DNA from: Radiobacillus deserti
Lineage (GTDB): Bacteria; Bacillota; Bacilli; Bacillales; Amphibacillaceae
DNA length: 64,000 nt
NCBI RefSeq assembly: GCF_007301515.1
Contig: NZ_CP041666.1
Location: 1,116,001-1,180,000, forward strand
Direction: 5' to 3'
Shown here: in pieces, positions 40,005 through 48,963 of the stretch
How positions within the stretch are numbered: position 1 is the stretch's first letter
Layout: each line of letters begins with the position of its first letter
The notes under the pieces: model-generated
Databases searched by the model: none
The model's input: the letters and a program-made list of their open reading frames with translations, nothing else
Told to the model about the DNA's origin: nothing
Position numbers and translations under genes: made by a program

Positions 40005-40769
40005 ATGCTATATTTACATGACGTTTGGGTGAACTGGTTTGAAGGGGAAGAAAATGGTTACAATATTTGCCCATTTCACGAATGGCGAAAAGAAGATGGA
40101 ATTGAGTTACTTGATCAAGTTCCAATCTTGTACATAGACGACATGTTGTACCATTATATCGAAAATGATTTACGTGATTTACCAACATCCTTATTAGAAA
40201 GTATTTATAAACGAGCTTATTTAAGAAAGAATCAGGAAAGGATTCCGTTAGAATACGCGGCAATCGTGACCAATGGGACATCGATTGTTGTATTTGATAC
40301 GATTGGCTATCATCTGCCAGTCCGTAAAAGTCGTCTTATTCCTCGTCAGGAAAGGCTAGTGTACGAAATGATTGAAGGAACAGAGAAGCAATCTTTTGAG
40401 TTTACTGAAGAGCAAATGGAAAAAGAATATCATATTCTTTCTTTACCACCCGAGTCGATGATTGGACTGACACGAAAAGAAAGACAACTGAAGCAACTTT
40501 TAATGATGGCATTAGACCAGATGGAGGGTACTAAAAATGCGGAAGAAGTTCGATATTGGTTAACAGAATGGAATCCAGATAACTATTCTGAAATTAAAAG
40601 TATGAACTTTCAAGAAGCATGGTATGCTTTGTATGAGGGAGTAAGTCAAGGTTGGAGTAAAGCACATGAAGACCTTTGTGGGAAACTGATTAAAGGTCAG
40701 CCATTTTTTGAAAAAATGTGGGAGATTGAACAAGCTCCTGAGCAAAGTACATTTAAACGAATTATATAG
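40005..40769 (+). CDS. yjbA: YjbA-like protein (DUF3603)
   Basis: A 254-residue soluble protein beginning MLYLHDVWVNWFEGEENGYN, almost the same opening as B. subtilis YjbA (249 residues), which also precedes trpS. The frame is open back to 39891, but GCGGGGGATTC directly before 40005 and the family start decide for this ATG. It is rich in charged residues, with helical segments such as GLTRKERQLKQLLMMALDQM and no membrane helix. Function is not established. Confidence 0.9.
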   Translation: MLYLHDVWVNWFEGEENGYNICPFHEWRKEDGIELLDQVPILYIDDMLYHYIENDLRDLPTSLLESIYKRAYLRKNQERIPLEYAAIVTNGTSIVVFDTIGYHLPVRKSRLIPRQERLVYEMIEGTEKQSFEFTEEQMEKEYHILSLPPESMIGLTRKERQLKQLLMMALDQMEGTKNAEEVRYWLTEWNPDNYSEIKSMNFQEAWYALYEGVSQGWSKAHEDLCGKLIKGQPFFEKMWEIEQAPEQSTFKRII

Positions 40770-40777
40770 CAAAAATG

Positions 40778-40820
40778 GTAGGACCAAGTTATTTCGGATA
40801 ACGAAATAACTTGGTCCTAC
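40778..40820. terminator. bidirectional terminator between yjbA and trpS
   Basis: A perfect 19-bp stem, GTAGGACCAAGTTATTTCG at 40778-40796 and its complement at 40802-40820, with a five-base loop. It lies between convergent genes; TTTTT follows on the minus side. Confidence 0.9.
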
Positions 40821-40836
40821 ATTATAATAGAAGAAA

Positions 40837-41826
40837 CTATTTTTTAACTCGTCCTAGTCCCATTGCTTTTTTGGCTTTAGCGAGCATCTTATTCGCTACA
40901 AAACTTGCTTTTTCTGCCCCTTTATCAAGAATCTCATCAAGTTCTGGTGAGTCAATAAGTTCATCGTACCGAGCATGGATAGGTTTTAACAGTGAAAGGA
41001 CTGCATGAGCAGTGTCCTGTTTGAATTCTCCATAGCCCTTTCCCTCGTATTTTTTCTCTATAGCTTCAATGGTTTCTCCCGTACAGCTAGCATATATCGT
41101 TAGAAGATTCGAGATGCCTGGTTTATTTTCTTTGTCGTATTTTACAACTCCTTCTGAATCGGTAACGGCACTTTTAATTTTCTTTTCTATTTGTTTTTCA
41201 CTATCTAACATAAAGATGGATGCTTTAAGATTATCATCTGATTTACTCATTTTTTTCGTTGGGTCTTGTAAAGACATAATACGAGCACTAAACTTAGGTA
41301 AACTGATTTCTGGAATTGTAAAAATATCATTATAGCGATTGTTAAATCGTTGCGCTAAGTCCCTTGTTAATTCAAGGTGTTGTTTTTGGTCGTCTCCTAC
41401 AGGCACAATATCTGTTTTATATAATAAAATATCTGCTGCCATTAATGGAGGATAGGTTAGTAGCCCCGCTGAAACAGCATCTTTTCCATGCGATTTATCT
41501 TTGAACTGTGTCATTCTCTCTAGTTCACCTATATAACTAATCGATTGCATCATCCAACCCAACTGAGTATGTGCACTTACCTCTGATTGAATGAAAAGTG
41601 TGGACTTGTCAGGATCTATCCCACAAGCTAGGTATAATGCAGCTAATGATCTAATATTCTCTCGCAACTTGAGGCGATCCTGTGGAACGGTAATTGCGTG
41701 TTCATCTACTATACAGAAGAAGCAATTGTTGTCTTCCTGCAATGTAACAAACTGTTGCATTGCTCCTAAGTAGTTTCCAATCGTTAAGCTACCACTGGGT
41801 TGAATTCCTGAAAAGATTGTTTTCAT
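40837..41826 (-). CDS. trpS: tryptophanyl-tRNA synthetase
   Basis: Charges tRNA-Trp. It has 329 residues (B. subtilis 330). Class I marks are the HIGH-type GIQPSGSLTIGNYLGA, the KMSKS loop in PTKKMSKSDDN, and the bacterial TrpRS motifs GWMMQSISYIGELERMTQFK and PVGDDQKQHLELTRDLA. It is preceded by a T-box leader that reads tRNA-Trp charging. The frame ends against the strong bidirectional hairpin shared with yjbA. Confidence 0.97.
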   Translation of the reverse strand: MKTIFSGIQPSGSLTIGNYLGAMQQFVTLQEDNNCFFCIVDEHAITVPQDRLKLRENIRSLAALYLACGIDPDKSTLFIQSEVSAHTQLGWMMQSISYIGELERMTQFKDKSHGKDAVSAGLLTYPPLMAADILLYKTDIVPVGDDQKQHLELTRDLAQRFNNRYNDIFTIPEISLPKFSARIMSLQDPTKKMSKSDDNLKASIFMLDSEKQIEKKIKSAVTDSEGVVKYDKENKPGISNLLTIYASCTGETIEAIEKKYEGKGYGEFKQDTAHAVLSLLKPIHARYDELIDSPELDEILDKGAEKASFVANKMLAKAKKAMGLGRVKK

Positions 41827-41859
41827 GTTAACACCTCATCTTATTTTGTTTATTCCATT

Positions 41860-42108
41860 AAAAAAGTTCATTCATTCCTTGTTATAACACAAGGGACGAA
41901 TGAACCGCGGTACCACCCTAATTATCTTTAAATAAAGATCACTTCTACAGTTAACGCCTTGTTTACGGTATAAGAGTATCATTCCTTATACAAGCTCCAA
42001 AGTTCCAATTCCATGTTTTCCTTGGTATCTGTTCTCAGCATCCACAGACTCTCTATAAACCAGTGGGAACATGTACTACTACTTTTTCCACGCTTTATAT
42101 GACTTATT
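41860..42108 (-). promoter_or_regulatory. T-box leader of trpS
   Basis: The minus strand carries the T-box sequence AGGGTGGTACCGCGG (41919-41905), which binds the uncharged tRNA acceptor end, followed by a terminator hairpin (GTTCATTCGTCCCTTGT with ACAAGGAATGAATGAAC, then TTTTTT, 41904-41860). The T-box sequence overlaps the alternative antiterminator. Several TGG triplets in the upstream stem could be the Trp specifier; I did not fix which one. Confidence 0.93.
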
Positions 42109-42115
42109 AAAATTT

Positions 42116-42144
42116 ATCATATAAAAAAATAAAGTGTATTGCAA
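42116..42144 (-). promoter_or_regulatory. promoter of the trpS T-box leader
   Basis: On the minus strand TTGCAA (42144-42139), 17 bases, TATGAT (42121-42116). Confidence 0.7.
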
Positions 42145-42164
42145 CTTGCTTTGTCCCAAAATTT

Positions 42165-42539
42165 TTAAAATAAATAATACAAACATAATAAGGAGCCGAC
42201 AACAATTGCTGTTAGAGTAGCTTGATAAACGATTGCTTTGTAGAAATTCATATTAATCATATCTGATGGAAGAGGTTTTTTCTCAAATTCATCTAACAAG
42301 TCTTTATTTTTTCCCATTCGATGTATAAAACGTCGAAACCCGTAAGTAACCCCATCAAAAAAACGGCCTCTCAAAATAAATAAAAATAGGGCGAACATAA
42401 TATAAAGAAGGCTAAGGGAAAAGATTGCATCTATATAGCCTTCCAAAGAAATACGTCCACTTCCTATCATAAAAATAAAAGCAATAGCACAGTTGATAAG
42501 GAGAAAATACCATTTATTTTTTAAGATCAGTATAACCAC
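42165..42539 (-). CDS. DUF3899-like membrane protein
   Basis: A 124-residue protein with three or four hydrophobic helices (WYFLLINCAIAFIFMIG, AIFSLSLLYIMFALFLFIL and a C-terminal AIVYQATLTAIVVGSLLCL) around a basic loop FRRFIHRMGKNKDLLDEFEK, as in DUF3899 proteins. GTG at 42539 is used although AAAGG is only two bases away, so the start is uncertain. It lies upstream of the trpS leader on the same strand but is separated from it by the leader's own promoter. Function unknown. Confidence 0.7.
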   Translation of the reverse strand: MVILILKNKWYFLLINCAIAFIFMIGSGRISLEGYIDAIFSLSLLYIMFALFLFILRGRFFDGVTYGFRRFIHRMGKNKDLLDEFEKKPLPSDMINMNFYKAIVYQATLTAIVVGSLLCLYYLF

Positions 42540-42860
42540 ATCCTTTTAGTGAAACATATTTAATAGTATAGCATGCAATCATTACATGATTAATAAAAAA
42601 GTAATGTACTCTATTGAAATAGAAAAGGAGTTGAAAATAGTATTCATGTAGAGGAAACCTATGTAATTAAATACGATGAAAGAAATAGGACTAAAGTACT
42701 ATTTTGAGAAATGGAAGTACAATGTTAATGGGCTTTCTATAAATTAACACAAAAAAAATAATGCAAAATTGTGAGAAAACTTGTATAATTCTCTTTGTAG
42801 ATATAAAAATCTGCAAAAAAATTTAGAATATTTAAGATTAAAGGGGAGGTCATGTACTTC
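42540..42860 (+). promoter_or_regulatory. upstream region of the opp operon
   Basis: AT-rich 321-base gap between divergent genes. A consensus -10 TATAAT is at 42784-42789, about 75 bases before oppA; the best -35 at proper spacing (TGCAAA) is weak. No T-box, S-box or other leader was recognised, and no small gene. Confidence 0.5.
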
Positions 42861-44525
42861 ATGAAGAAGTCAAATTGGTTATTACTAGTACTAGCTCTAG
42901 TGATGAGTATGTTCCTAGCTGCTTGTTCTGGTGGCGACGATGAGAACGCAGGTGAGGATAGTAGCAAAGGCGGAGATGAATCTGCTGAACAAGTGTTGAG
43001 ACTTACTGAGGGTGACGAAATTCCTACAATGGACCCACAGTTATCTACTAACACAATTTCTTCTCAATGGTTAGGTACTACATTAGAAGGTCTATATCGT
43101 GTTGGTAAGGACGGAGCTCCAGAACCAGCAATCGCAAAAAGTCATGATGTTAGTGAGGATGCCCTAACTTGGACTTTCCACTTGCGTGAAGATGCAGTTT
43201 GGTCTAACGGTGATCCAATTACTGCGCATGATTTCGTTTATTCTTGGAGACGTGCAGTTGATCCAGAAGTAGGATCTGAATATGGTCCATACATGATGGG
43301 TGGCGTTATCAAAAACGCAAACGAAGTTGCTGCAGGTGAGAAACCAGTTGAAGAACTTGGTGTTAAAGCTGTAGACGACTATACGTTTGAAGTTCAACTT
43401 GCAAAACCAACTCCTTACATGGAGTCTTTAGCAACATTCACAACATTCTATCCATTGAATCAAAAATTCGTTGAAGAACAAGGTGATCAATTCGGCCTTG
43501 AAGCTGAAAACTTAGTATTCAACGGTGCATTCATTATGACAGAATGGAACCACGGTGAAGGTTGGACACTTGAGAAAAACCCTGATTACTGGGATGCAGA
43601 CTCTGTAAAACTTGATAAAATTACTGTTAAAGTTACAAAAGACGTTCCAACAAACGTTAACTTGTACAACAACGATCAAATTGATCGTACTGGTTTAACT
43701 TCTACGTTCGTTGAAGAGTACAAAAGCAGTGACGAGTTCAGAACAGTATTGAACCCAGGTGTTTTCTACTTGAAATTTAACCAAGAGCGTAGTGAAGCTT
43801 TAGCTAACGTGAATATCCGTAAAGCTATCGCAACTGCTTTTGATAAACAAGGTATTGCAGATACAATTTTAAATAACGGATCTATTCCTGCAGGTGGTTT
43901 AGTACCGAAAGAATTCGTTGCTCACCCTGAAACTGGAGAAGATTTCCGTGAAATCAATGGTGAACTTTTACCATATGACAAAGAAAAAGCAAAAGAATAT
44001 TGGGAAAAAGGTCTATCAGAATTAGGTACTGATTCTGTTACATTAAACTACTTAACTGGTGATACAGAAACATCTAAAAACATCAGTGCATTTATGAAAA
44101 ACCAATTAGAAACAAACCTACCAGGTCTTACAATTGAACTTCAACAAGTTCCATTTAAAGAGCGTCTACGTCTAGACACCGAAATGGAGTATGATATTCA
44201 AGCAGCTGGTTGGGTACCTGACTATGCTGACCCTAACACATTCTTAAATATGTGGGTAACAGATGGTGCTAACAATAAAATGGGCTTCTCTAACCCTGAA
44301 TATGATGCAATGTTAGAAAAAGCTAACAATGAATTAGCTCAAAAACCTAATGAGCGTTTCCAAACATTCTTAGATATGGAAAAACTTCTAATCCAAGAAG
44401 AAGCTGCAATTGCACCAATGTACCAAGAAGGTGTAGCACAACTTTGGAAACCATACGTAAAAGATGTATTTAAAAACCAAATCGGTCCTGAGTACAGCTA
44501 TAAATGGGCATATATAGAAAAATAA
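42861..44525 (+). CDS. oppA: OppA oligopeptide-binding lipoprotein
   Basis: Extracellular peptide receptor of the Opp ABC importer, 554 residues. The lipoprotein signal is KKSNWLLLVLALVMSMFLAA followed by the lipidated Cys. The family pattern is clear: DEIPTMDPQLSTNTISSQW, the SBP_bac_5 signature region with TWTFHLREDAVWSNGDPI and TAHDFVYSWRRAV, and LRLDTEMEYDIQAAGW. It is very acidic. The ATG at 42861 starts a normal signal peptide, but GGAGG is 11 bases upstream; the ATG at 42852 is only two bases from it. A hairpin follows, so oppBCDF are probably made at a lower level. Confidence 0.96.
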   Translation: MKKSNWLLLVLALVMSMFLAACSGGDDENAGEDSSKGGDESAEQVLRLTEGDEIPTMDPQLSTNTISSQWLGTTLEGLYRVGKDGAPEPAIAKSHDVSEDALTWTFHLREDAVWSNGDPITAHDFVYSWRRAVDPEVGSEYGPYMMGGVIKNANEVAAGEKPVEELGVKAVDDYTFEVQLAKPTPYMESLATFTTFYPLNQKFVEEQGDQFGLEAENLVFNGAFIMTEWNHGEGWTLEKNPDYWDADSVKLDKITVKVTKDVPTNVNLYNNDQIDRTGLTSTFVEEYKSSDEFRTVLNPGVFYLKFNQERSEALANVNIRKAIATAFDKQGIADTILNNGSIPAGGLVPKEFVAHPETGEDFREINGELLPYDKEKAKEYWEKGLSELGTDSVTLNYLTGDTETSKNISAFMKNQLETNLPGLTIELQQVPFKERLRLDTEMEYDIQAAGWVPDYADPNTFLNMWVTDGANNKMGFSNPEYDAMLEKANNELAQKPNERFQTFLDMEKLLIQEEAAIAPMYQEGVAQLWKPYVKDVFKNQIGPEYSYKWAYIEK

Positions 44526-44565
44526 TTTTCTTTTCTAACCATATAGGCTAGCTCGTTAGGATTGG

Positions 44566-44598
44566 AGAGTGTATGTCCGGAAAATGGGCATACGCTCT
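44566..44598 (+). terminator. hairpin between oppA and oppB
   Basis: AGAGTGTATGTCC and GGGCATACGCTCT pair (with G-T pairs), followed by TTTTCCCTTTTT. A partial terminator here would explain excess binding protein over the transporter. Confidence 0.75.
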
Positions 44599-44693
44599 TT
44601 TCCCTTTTTAGGGAAATATCACGCAATAAAAAACATTCTGTCAACTTTTATTTAATAATGTAATAAGCAGAATTATAATCAGGAGGTGTTGGG

Positions 44694-45626
44694 ATGGTTA
44701 GATATATTTTTCAAAGGGTAGTTTATTTATTTCTCACCCTATTTTTAATAGCTACTTTCTCTTTCTTTTTAATGAAATTCTTACCTGGTACCCCACTTAC
44801 AGCTGAGGACAAGCTTACTGATGAGCAAAAAGAAATCATTCTAGAAAAGTACGGCTTGAATGATCCTGTTCCTGTTCAATACGTGAAATATTTAGGGGAA
44901 CTTGTTCAGGGTGACCTTGGAATTTCATTCCAATTCGATAATCGAGGCGTAACACAAATTTTATTGGATCGTCTTGGTCCATCTGCACAGCTTGGTGCAC
45001 AAGCATTACTAATAGGAACCATATTAGGAATACTACTTGGATTAGTGGCAGCAGTTTATCATCATGGTTTTATAGACTATACATCAACGATAATTGCTGT
45101 TATCGGTAAATCCATACCAGCCTTTGTATTTGCTGGTTTAATTCAATATGTAATTGGAGTAAAGCTTGGTTGGTTACCGGTTGCGTTTTGGGAAGGTCCT
45201 GAATACACCATTATGCCGACCATTGCCTTAATGATGTTCCCGCTTGCCACGGCAGCAAGGTTTACAAGGACAGAAATGTTAGAGGTTCTTGGTTCGGACT
45301 ATATTACAACGGCAAGAGCAAAAGGTGTAAATGAATTTGGGGTTATTTTTAAGCATGGACTTCGAAATGCATTAATTCCATTAGTTACAGTTATCGGTCC
45401 ATTAGCCGTAAGTCTTATGACTGGAACGCTTGTAATTGAGCAAATTTTTGCGGTTCCAGGGCTTGGTGAACAGTTTGTATCATCCGTTATGACGAATGAT
45501 TTCCCTGTTATTATGGGAACAACTCTTCTCTTTGCATTTTTATTCGTTGTGATTATTTTAATCATTGACCTCCTATACGGAATAATCGATCCTAGAATCA
45601 GATTGACAGGGGGAGAGAAGAAATAA
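44694..45626 (+). CDS. oppB: OppB permease
   Basis: Membrane subunit of the oligopeptide importer, 310 residues with six helices. It starts MVRYIFQRVVYLFLTLFLIA, contains GLNDPVPVQYVKYLGELVQG in the first outer loop, and the ATPase-contact EAA motif FTRTEMLEVLGSDYITTARA followed by KGVNEFGVIFKHGLRNA. CAGGAGGTG precedes the ATG. The stop overlaps the oppC start by one base. Confidence 0.96.
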   Translation: MVRYIFQRVVYLFLTLFLIATFSFFLMKFLPGTPLTAEDKLTDEQKEIILEKYGLNDPVPVQYVKYLGELVQGDLGISFQFDNRGVTQILLDRLGPSAQLGAQALLIGTILGILLGLVAAVYHHGFIDYTSTIIAVIGKSIPAFVFAGLIQYVIGVKLGWLPVAFWEGPEYTIMPTIALMMFPLATAARFTRTEMLEVLGSDYITTARAKGVNEFGVIFKHGLRNALIPLVTVIGPLAVSLMTGTLVIEQIFAVPGLGEQFVSSVMTNDFPVIMGTTLLFAFLFVVIILIIDLLYGIIDPRIRLTGGEKK

Positions 45627-46771
45627 TGGATAAAAATAATTTGCCAAAAGAATTATTTGTACCTGCAAAAAAACGTGATGATGAAGCAGAAAAAATATCA
45701 AGACCTAGTAGAACATTCTTACAGGATGCTTCTAGAAGTTTGCTGAAGAATGTTCCTTCCATGGTCGCTATTTTTGCACTAGTTGTCATTATCATCATGA
45801 GTTTCATCGGACCGGGTATGAATGATTATGGATATGATGATCAGGATTTAAGCAGAGCAAAAATGCCAGCTCGTGTCCCTGGACTAGAAAATATTAGTTG
45901 GTCTGGCTTTACAGGAACGTTACAAGGGACGTATAAAGGTTCAACGGTCGAAGAAGCAAAACAAAAAGCTCTCAGTAGGTATGGAAATGACGAAGAGTTT
46001 ATTGATATCGAAGTGAAGGATAAAGGCGATGGTAGTGAAGATTCTGCAAAAGTAAAAGCAGTCTACCACATCTATGAAGCGAAAGATATGGAAGACCAAT
46101 ACTTTTGGTTTGGTACAGATGGACTTGGACGTGATCAATGGACACGTGCTTGGCAAGGTACGAAAATCTCCCTTTATATCGCGTTTCTAGCAGCTGCAAT
46201 TGACTTAGTTATTGGGGTTATTTATGGTGGTATTTCTGGGTACTACGGTGGCCGTATCGATAACATCATGCAGCGTATTATTGAAATTTTAATAGGGATC
46301 CCAAACTTGGTTGTTGTAATCTTGATGATTATCATTTTGAAACCTGGTATTATCTCGATCACGATAGCACTGACGATAACGGGATGGATAGGGATGGCCC
46401 GGATTGTTCGTGGGGAAGTGCTCAAACTTAAAAACCAAGAGTTCGTTTTAGCATCCAGAACATTAGGTGCACCAGATAGGAAAATTATCTTTAGACATCT
46501 AATTCCCAACGTAGTAGGGCTAATTATAATTAACACAATGTTTACTATTCCAAATGCAATATTCTTCGAAGCATTTTTAAGCTTCATTGGTTTAGGATTA
46601 GTACCGCCTGAAGCATCACTAGGTACCTTAATTGATACTGGTTTTGATTCATTACAAATCTATCCATACATGCTAATATTCCCAGCAATATTGATTTCTG
46701 TTATCATGGTTGCTTTTAACATTTTAGCTGATGGATTACGAGATGCATTTGATCCTAAGATGCGTGATTAA
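45626..46771 (+). CDS. oppC: OppC permease with an extra outer domain
   Basis: Second membrane subunit, 381 residues, about 75 longer than typical OppC. After the first helix (VAIFALVVIIIMSFIGPG) an extracytoplasmic segment of about 100 residues contains a repeated acidic pattern (EEAKQKALSRYGNDEEF and IDIEVKDKGDGSEDSAKVKA). The usual OppC resumes at FGTDGLGRDQWTRAWQGTKI, with the EAA motif MARIVRGEVLKLKNQEFVLA followed by SRTLGAPDRKIIFRHLIPN. It overlaps oppB by one base and is followed by oppD after 17 bases. The insertion might be a substrate or receptor contact; that is a guess. Confidence 0.94.
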   Translation: MDKNNLPKELFVPAKKRDDEAEKISRPSRTFLQDASRSLLKNVPSMVAIFALVVIIIMSFIGPGMNDYGYDDQDLSRAKMPARVPGLENISWSGFTGTLQGTYKGSTVEEAKQKALSRYGNDEEFIDIEVKDKGDGSEDSAKVKAVYHIYEAKDMEDQYFWFGTDGLGRDQWTRAWQGTKISLYIAFLAAAIDLVIGVIYGGISGYYGGRIDNIMQRIIEILIGIPNLVVVILMIIILKPGIISITIALTITGWIGMARIVRGEVLKLKNQEFVLASRTLGAPDRKIIFRHLIPNVVGLIIINTMFTIPNAIFFEAFLSFIGLGLVPPEASLGTLIDTGFDSLQIYPYMLIFPAILISVIMVAFNILADGLRDAFDPKMRD

Positions 46772-46788
46772 GGAGGTAGGTGTTGAGA

Positions 46789-47856
46789 ATGGAAAAAATA
46801 TTAGAAGTGAAAAATTTAAACGTATCATTTGACACCTATGCCGGTGAAGTTCAGGCAGTACGTGGTGTTGAATTTGATTTAAGAAAAGGGGAAACGTTAG
46901 CTATCGTTGGAGAATCAGGTTCTGGTAAATCTGTAACGACAAAAGCTCTAATGAGGTTGATTCCAAAACCCCACGGCTATATCAAAGAAGGCGAGATTTT
47001 ATTTGAAGGTCAAGACCTTGTGAAAAAATCCGAAAAACAAATGCAAAAAATTCGTGGTAAAGATATCTCTATGATTTTCCAAGACCCAATGACTTCTTTA
47101 AACCCTACAATGAAGGTAGGAAGTCAAATCATGGAAAGCTTGATTAAACACCAAAAAATGGGCCGGAGTCAAGCGAAGAAACGCGCCATTGAATTGTTAG
47201 AGCTGGTACAAATTCCTCAACCGGAGGAAAGAGTGAATCAATATCCTCACCAATTCTCAGGTGGTATGAGACAGCGTGTTGTTATTGCGATTGCATTAGC
47301 TTGTAATCCTAAAGTATTAATTGCCGATGAACCAACAACAGCACTAGATGTTACGATTCAAGCGCAAATTTTGGAACTAATGAAAGACATTCAGAAAAAG
47401 ACAAACACGTCTATCATCTTCATTACACACGACCTAGGTGTAGTGGCGAATGTAGCTGATCGTGTAGCGGTTATGTATGCTGGAAAGATTGTTGAGGTTG
47501 GTACAGTGGATGAACTGTTCTATAATCCTAAACATCCATATACATGGGGATTGCTAGGTTCCATGCCAACATTGGATAGTGAAGATGAAGAGTTGTTTGC
47601 TATTCCTGGTACACCACCAGATTTGTTACACCCACCTAAAGGAGATGCATTTGCTCCTCGTAATGAATTTGCACTGGAAATTGATTATCAAGAAGAGCCA
47701 CCGTTGTTTAAAGTGCCTGGTTCAGAAAGTCATTATGCAGCAACATGGCTTTTACATGAAAATGCACCAAACATTGAACCACCAGCATCTGTTAAACGAA
47801 GAATAGAAGAAATGGCTAGAACGTCAGAAAGCTCGGAGAGTGAAAACAATGAGTGA
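46789..47856 (+). CDS. oppD: OppD ATPase
   Basis: ATP-binding subunit, about 355 residues. Walker A GESGSGKSVTTKAL, Q-loop MIFQDPMTSLNPTMK, signature FSGGMRQRVVIAIAL, Walker B VLIADEPTTALD and the H-loop FITHDLGVVA are all present, with the oligopeptide-type C-terminal extension (IPGTPPDLLHPPKGDAFAPR). Its Cys cluster is reduced compared with some OppD. The ATG at 46789 gives a start like B. subtilis OppD; a TTG at 46783 has better spacing (six) from GGAGG and is an alternative. It overlaps oppF by eight bases. Confidence 0.95.
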   Translation: MEKILEVKNLNVSFDTYAGEVQAVRGVEFDLRKGETLAIVGESGSGKSVTTKALMRLIPKPHGYIKEGEILFEGQDLVKKSEKQMQKIRGKDISMIFQDPMTSLNPTMKVGSQIMESLIKHQKMGRSQAKKRAIELLELVQIPQPEERVNQYPHQFSGGMRQRVVIAIALACNPKVLIADEPTTALDVTIQAQILELMKDIQKKTNTSIIFITHDLGVVANVADRVAVMYAGKIVEVGTVDELFYNPKHPYTWGLLGSMPTLDSEDEELFAIPGTPPDLLHPPKGDAFAPRNEFALEIDYQEEPPLFKVPGSESHYAATWLLHENAPNIEPPASVKRRIEEMARTSESSESENNE

Positions 47857-48781
47857 AGAAAAACTATTAGAAATAAAAGGACTTAAGCAACACTTTCAAG
47901 TGGGCAGAAAAAGTGTAGTTAAAGCTGTTGATGGACTAAACTTCGATATCTATAAGGGTGAAACATTTGGCCTTGTAGGAGAATCTGGCTGTGGGAAATC
48001 TACAACTGGTAGAACTATTATTCGTTTATACGAAGCGACAGATGGGGAAGTTCTATTTAAAGGTGAAAACGTTCAAGGTAAGAAAAGCAAATCGGAGCTT
48101 AAAAAATTCAATCAACAAATGCAAATGATATTCCAAGATCCATATTCCTCTTTAAATCCGAGAATGACAGTTATGGATATCATTGCAGAAGGATTGGATA
48201 TTCATGGTTTAGTAAAGAACGATGCAGAACGTAAAGAGAAGGTCTTTGAGTTACTAGAGACTGTCGGATTAAATAAAGACCATGCTACTCGTTATCCGCA
48301 TGAATTTAGTGGTGGACAACGTCAACGTCTGGGTATTGCACGTGCTTTGGCTGTTGAACCAGAATTTATTATTGCTGACGAACCAATCTCTGCACTGGAC
48401 GTTTCCATTCAAGCACAAGTAGTAAACTTGTTGAAAAAATTGCAAGCAGAAAAAGGCTTAACCTATCTATTTATCGCACACGACTTGTCAATGGTGAAAT
48501 ACATCAGTGACCGTATCGGAGTAATGTATTTTGGTAAATTAGTTGAGTTAGCAGATAGTGATGAATTATATAAAAACCCAATTCATCCGTACACAAAATC
48601 TCTTTTATCTGCAATTCCACTACCAGACCCGGATTATGAAAGAAACCGTACAAGAATTTCTTATGATCCGAGTCAGCACGATACTAGTGAGGAACCAGAA
48701 TTCAGAGAAGTTAGACCGAATCATTGGGTATTATGCACAACCAAAGAATTCGAAGCTTATAAGCAAGAATTACAAGACTAA
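47849..48781 (+). CDS. oppF: OppF ATPase
   Basis: Second ATPase of the importer, 310 residues. Walker A GESGCGKSTTGRTI, Q-loop MIFQDPYSSLNPRM, signature FSGGQRQRLGIARAL, Walker B FIIADEPISALD, H-loop FIAHDLSMVKYIS, and an oligopeptide-type C-terminus (EVRPNHWVLC). The ATG at 47849 is inside the end of oppD with GGAGA upstream. It closes the oppABCDF operon, followed by a strong terminator. Confidence 0.96.
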   Translation: MSEEKLLEIKGLKQHFQVGRKSVVKAVDGLNFDIYKGETFGLVGESGCGKSTTGRTIIRLYEATDGEVLFKGENVQGKKSKSELKKFNQQMQMIFQDPYSSLNPRMTVMDIIAEGLDIHGLVKNDAERKEKVFELLETVGLNKDHATRYPHEFSGGQRQRLGIARALAVEPEFIIADEPISALDVSIQAQVVNLLKKLQAEKGLTYLFIAHDLSMVKYISDRIGVMYFGKLVELADSDELYKNPIHPYTKSLLSAIPLPDPDYERNRTRISYDPSQHDTSEEPEFREVRPNHWVLCTTKEFEAYKQELQD

Positions 48782-48810
48782 GTAATAGAAAACAATGCAT
48801 TCACATATAT

Positions 48811-48846
48811 AAAGAACAGATCCGTTTTGGATCTGTTCTTTTTTAT
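48811..48846 (+). terminator. rho-independent terminator of the opp operon
   Basis: AAAGAACAGATCC and GGATCTGTTCTTT pair perfectly with a five-base loop, then TTTTT. Confidence 0.95.
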
Positions 48847-48963
48847 ATTGGCTATTCAAATAGAAATCAACATAAAATACCAATAAAAAATTGTAAAAAT
48901 ATGCACAATAATGTTGTTAATTCTTTTATAATGGAGAAAAAGAGACTAGGGGAGTCGAGATCT

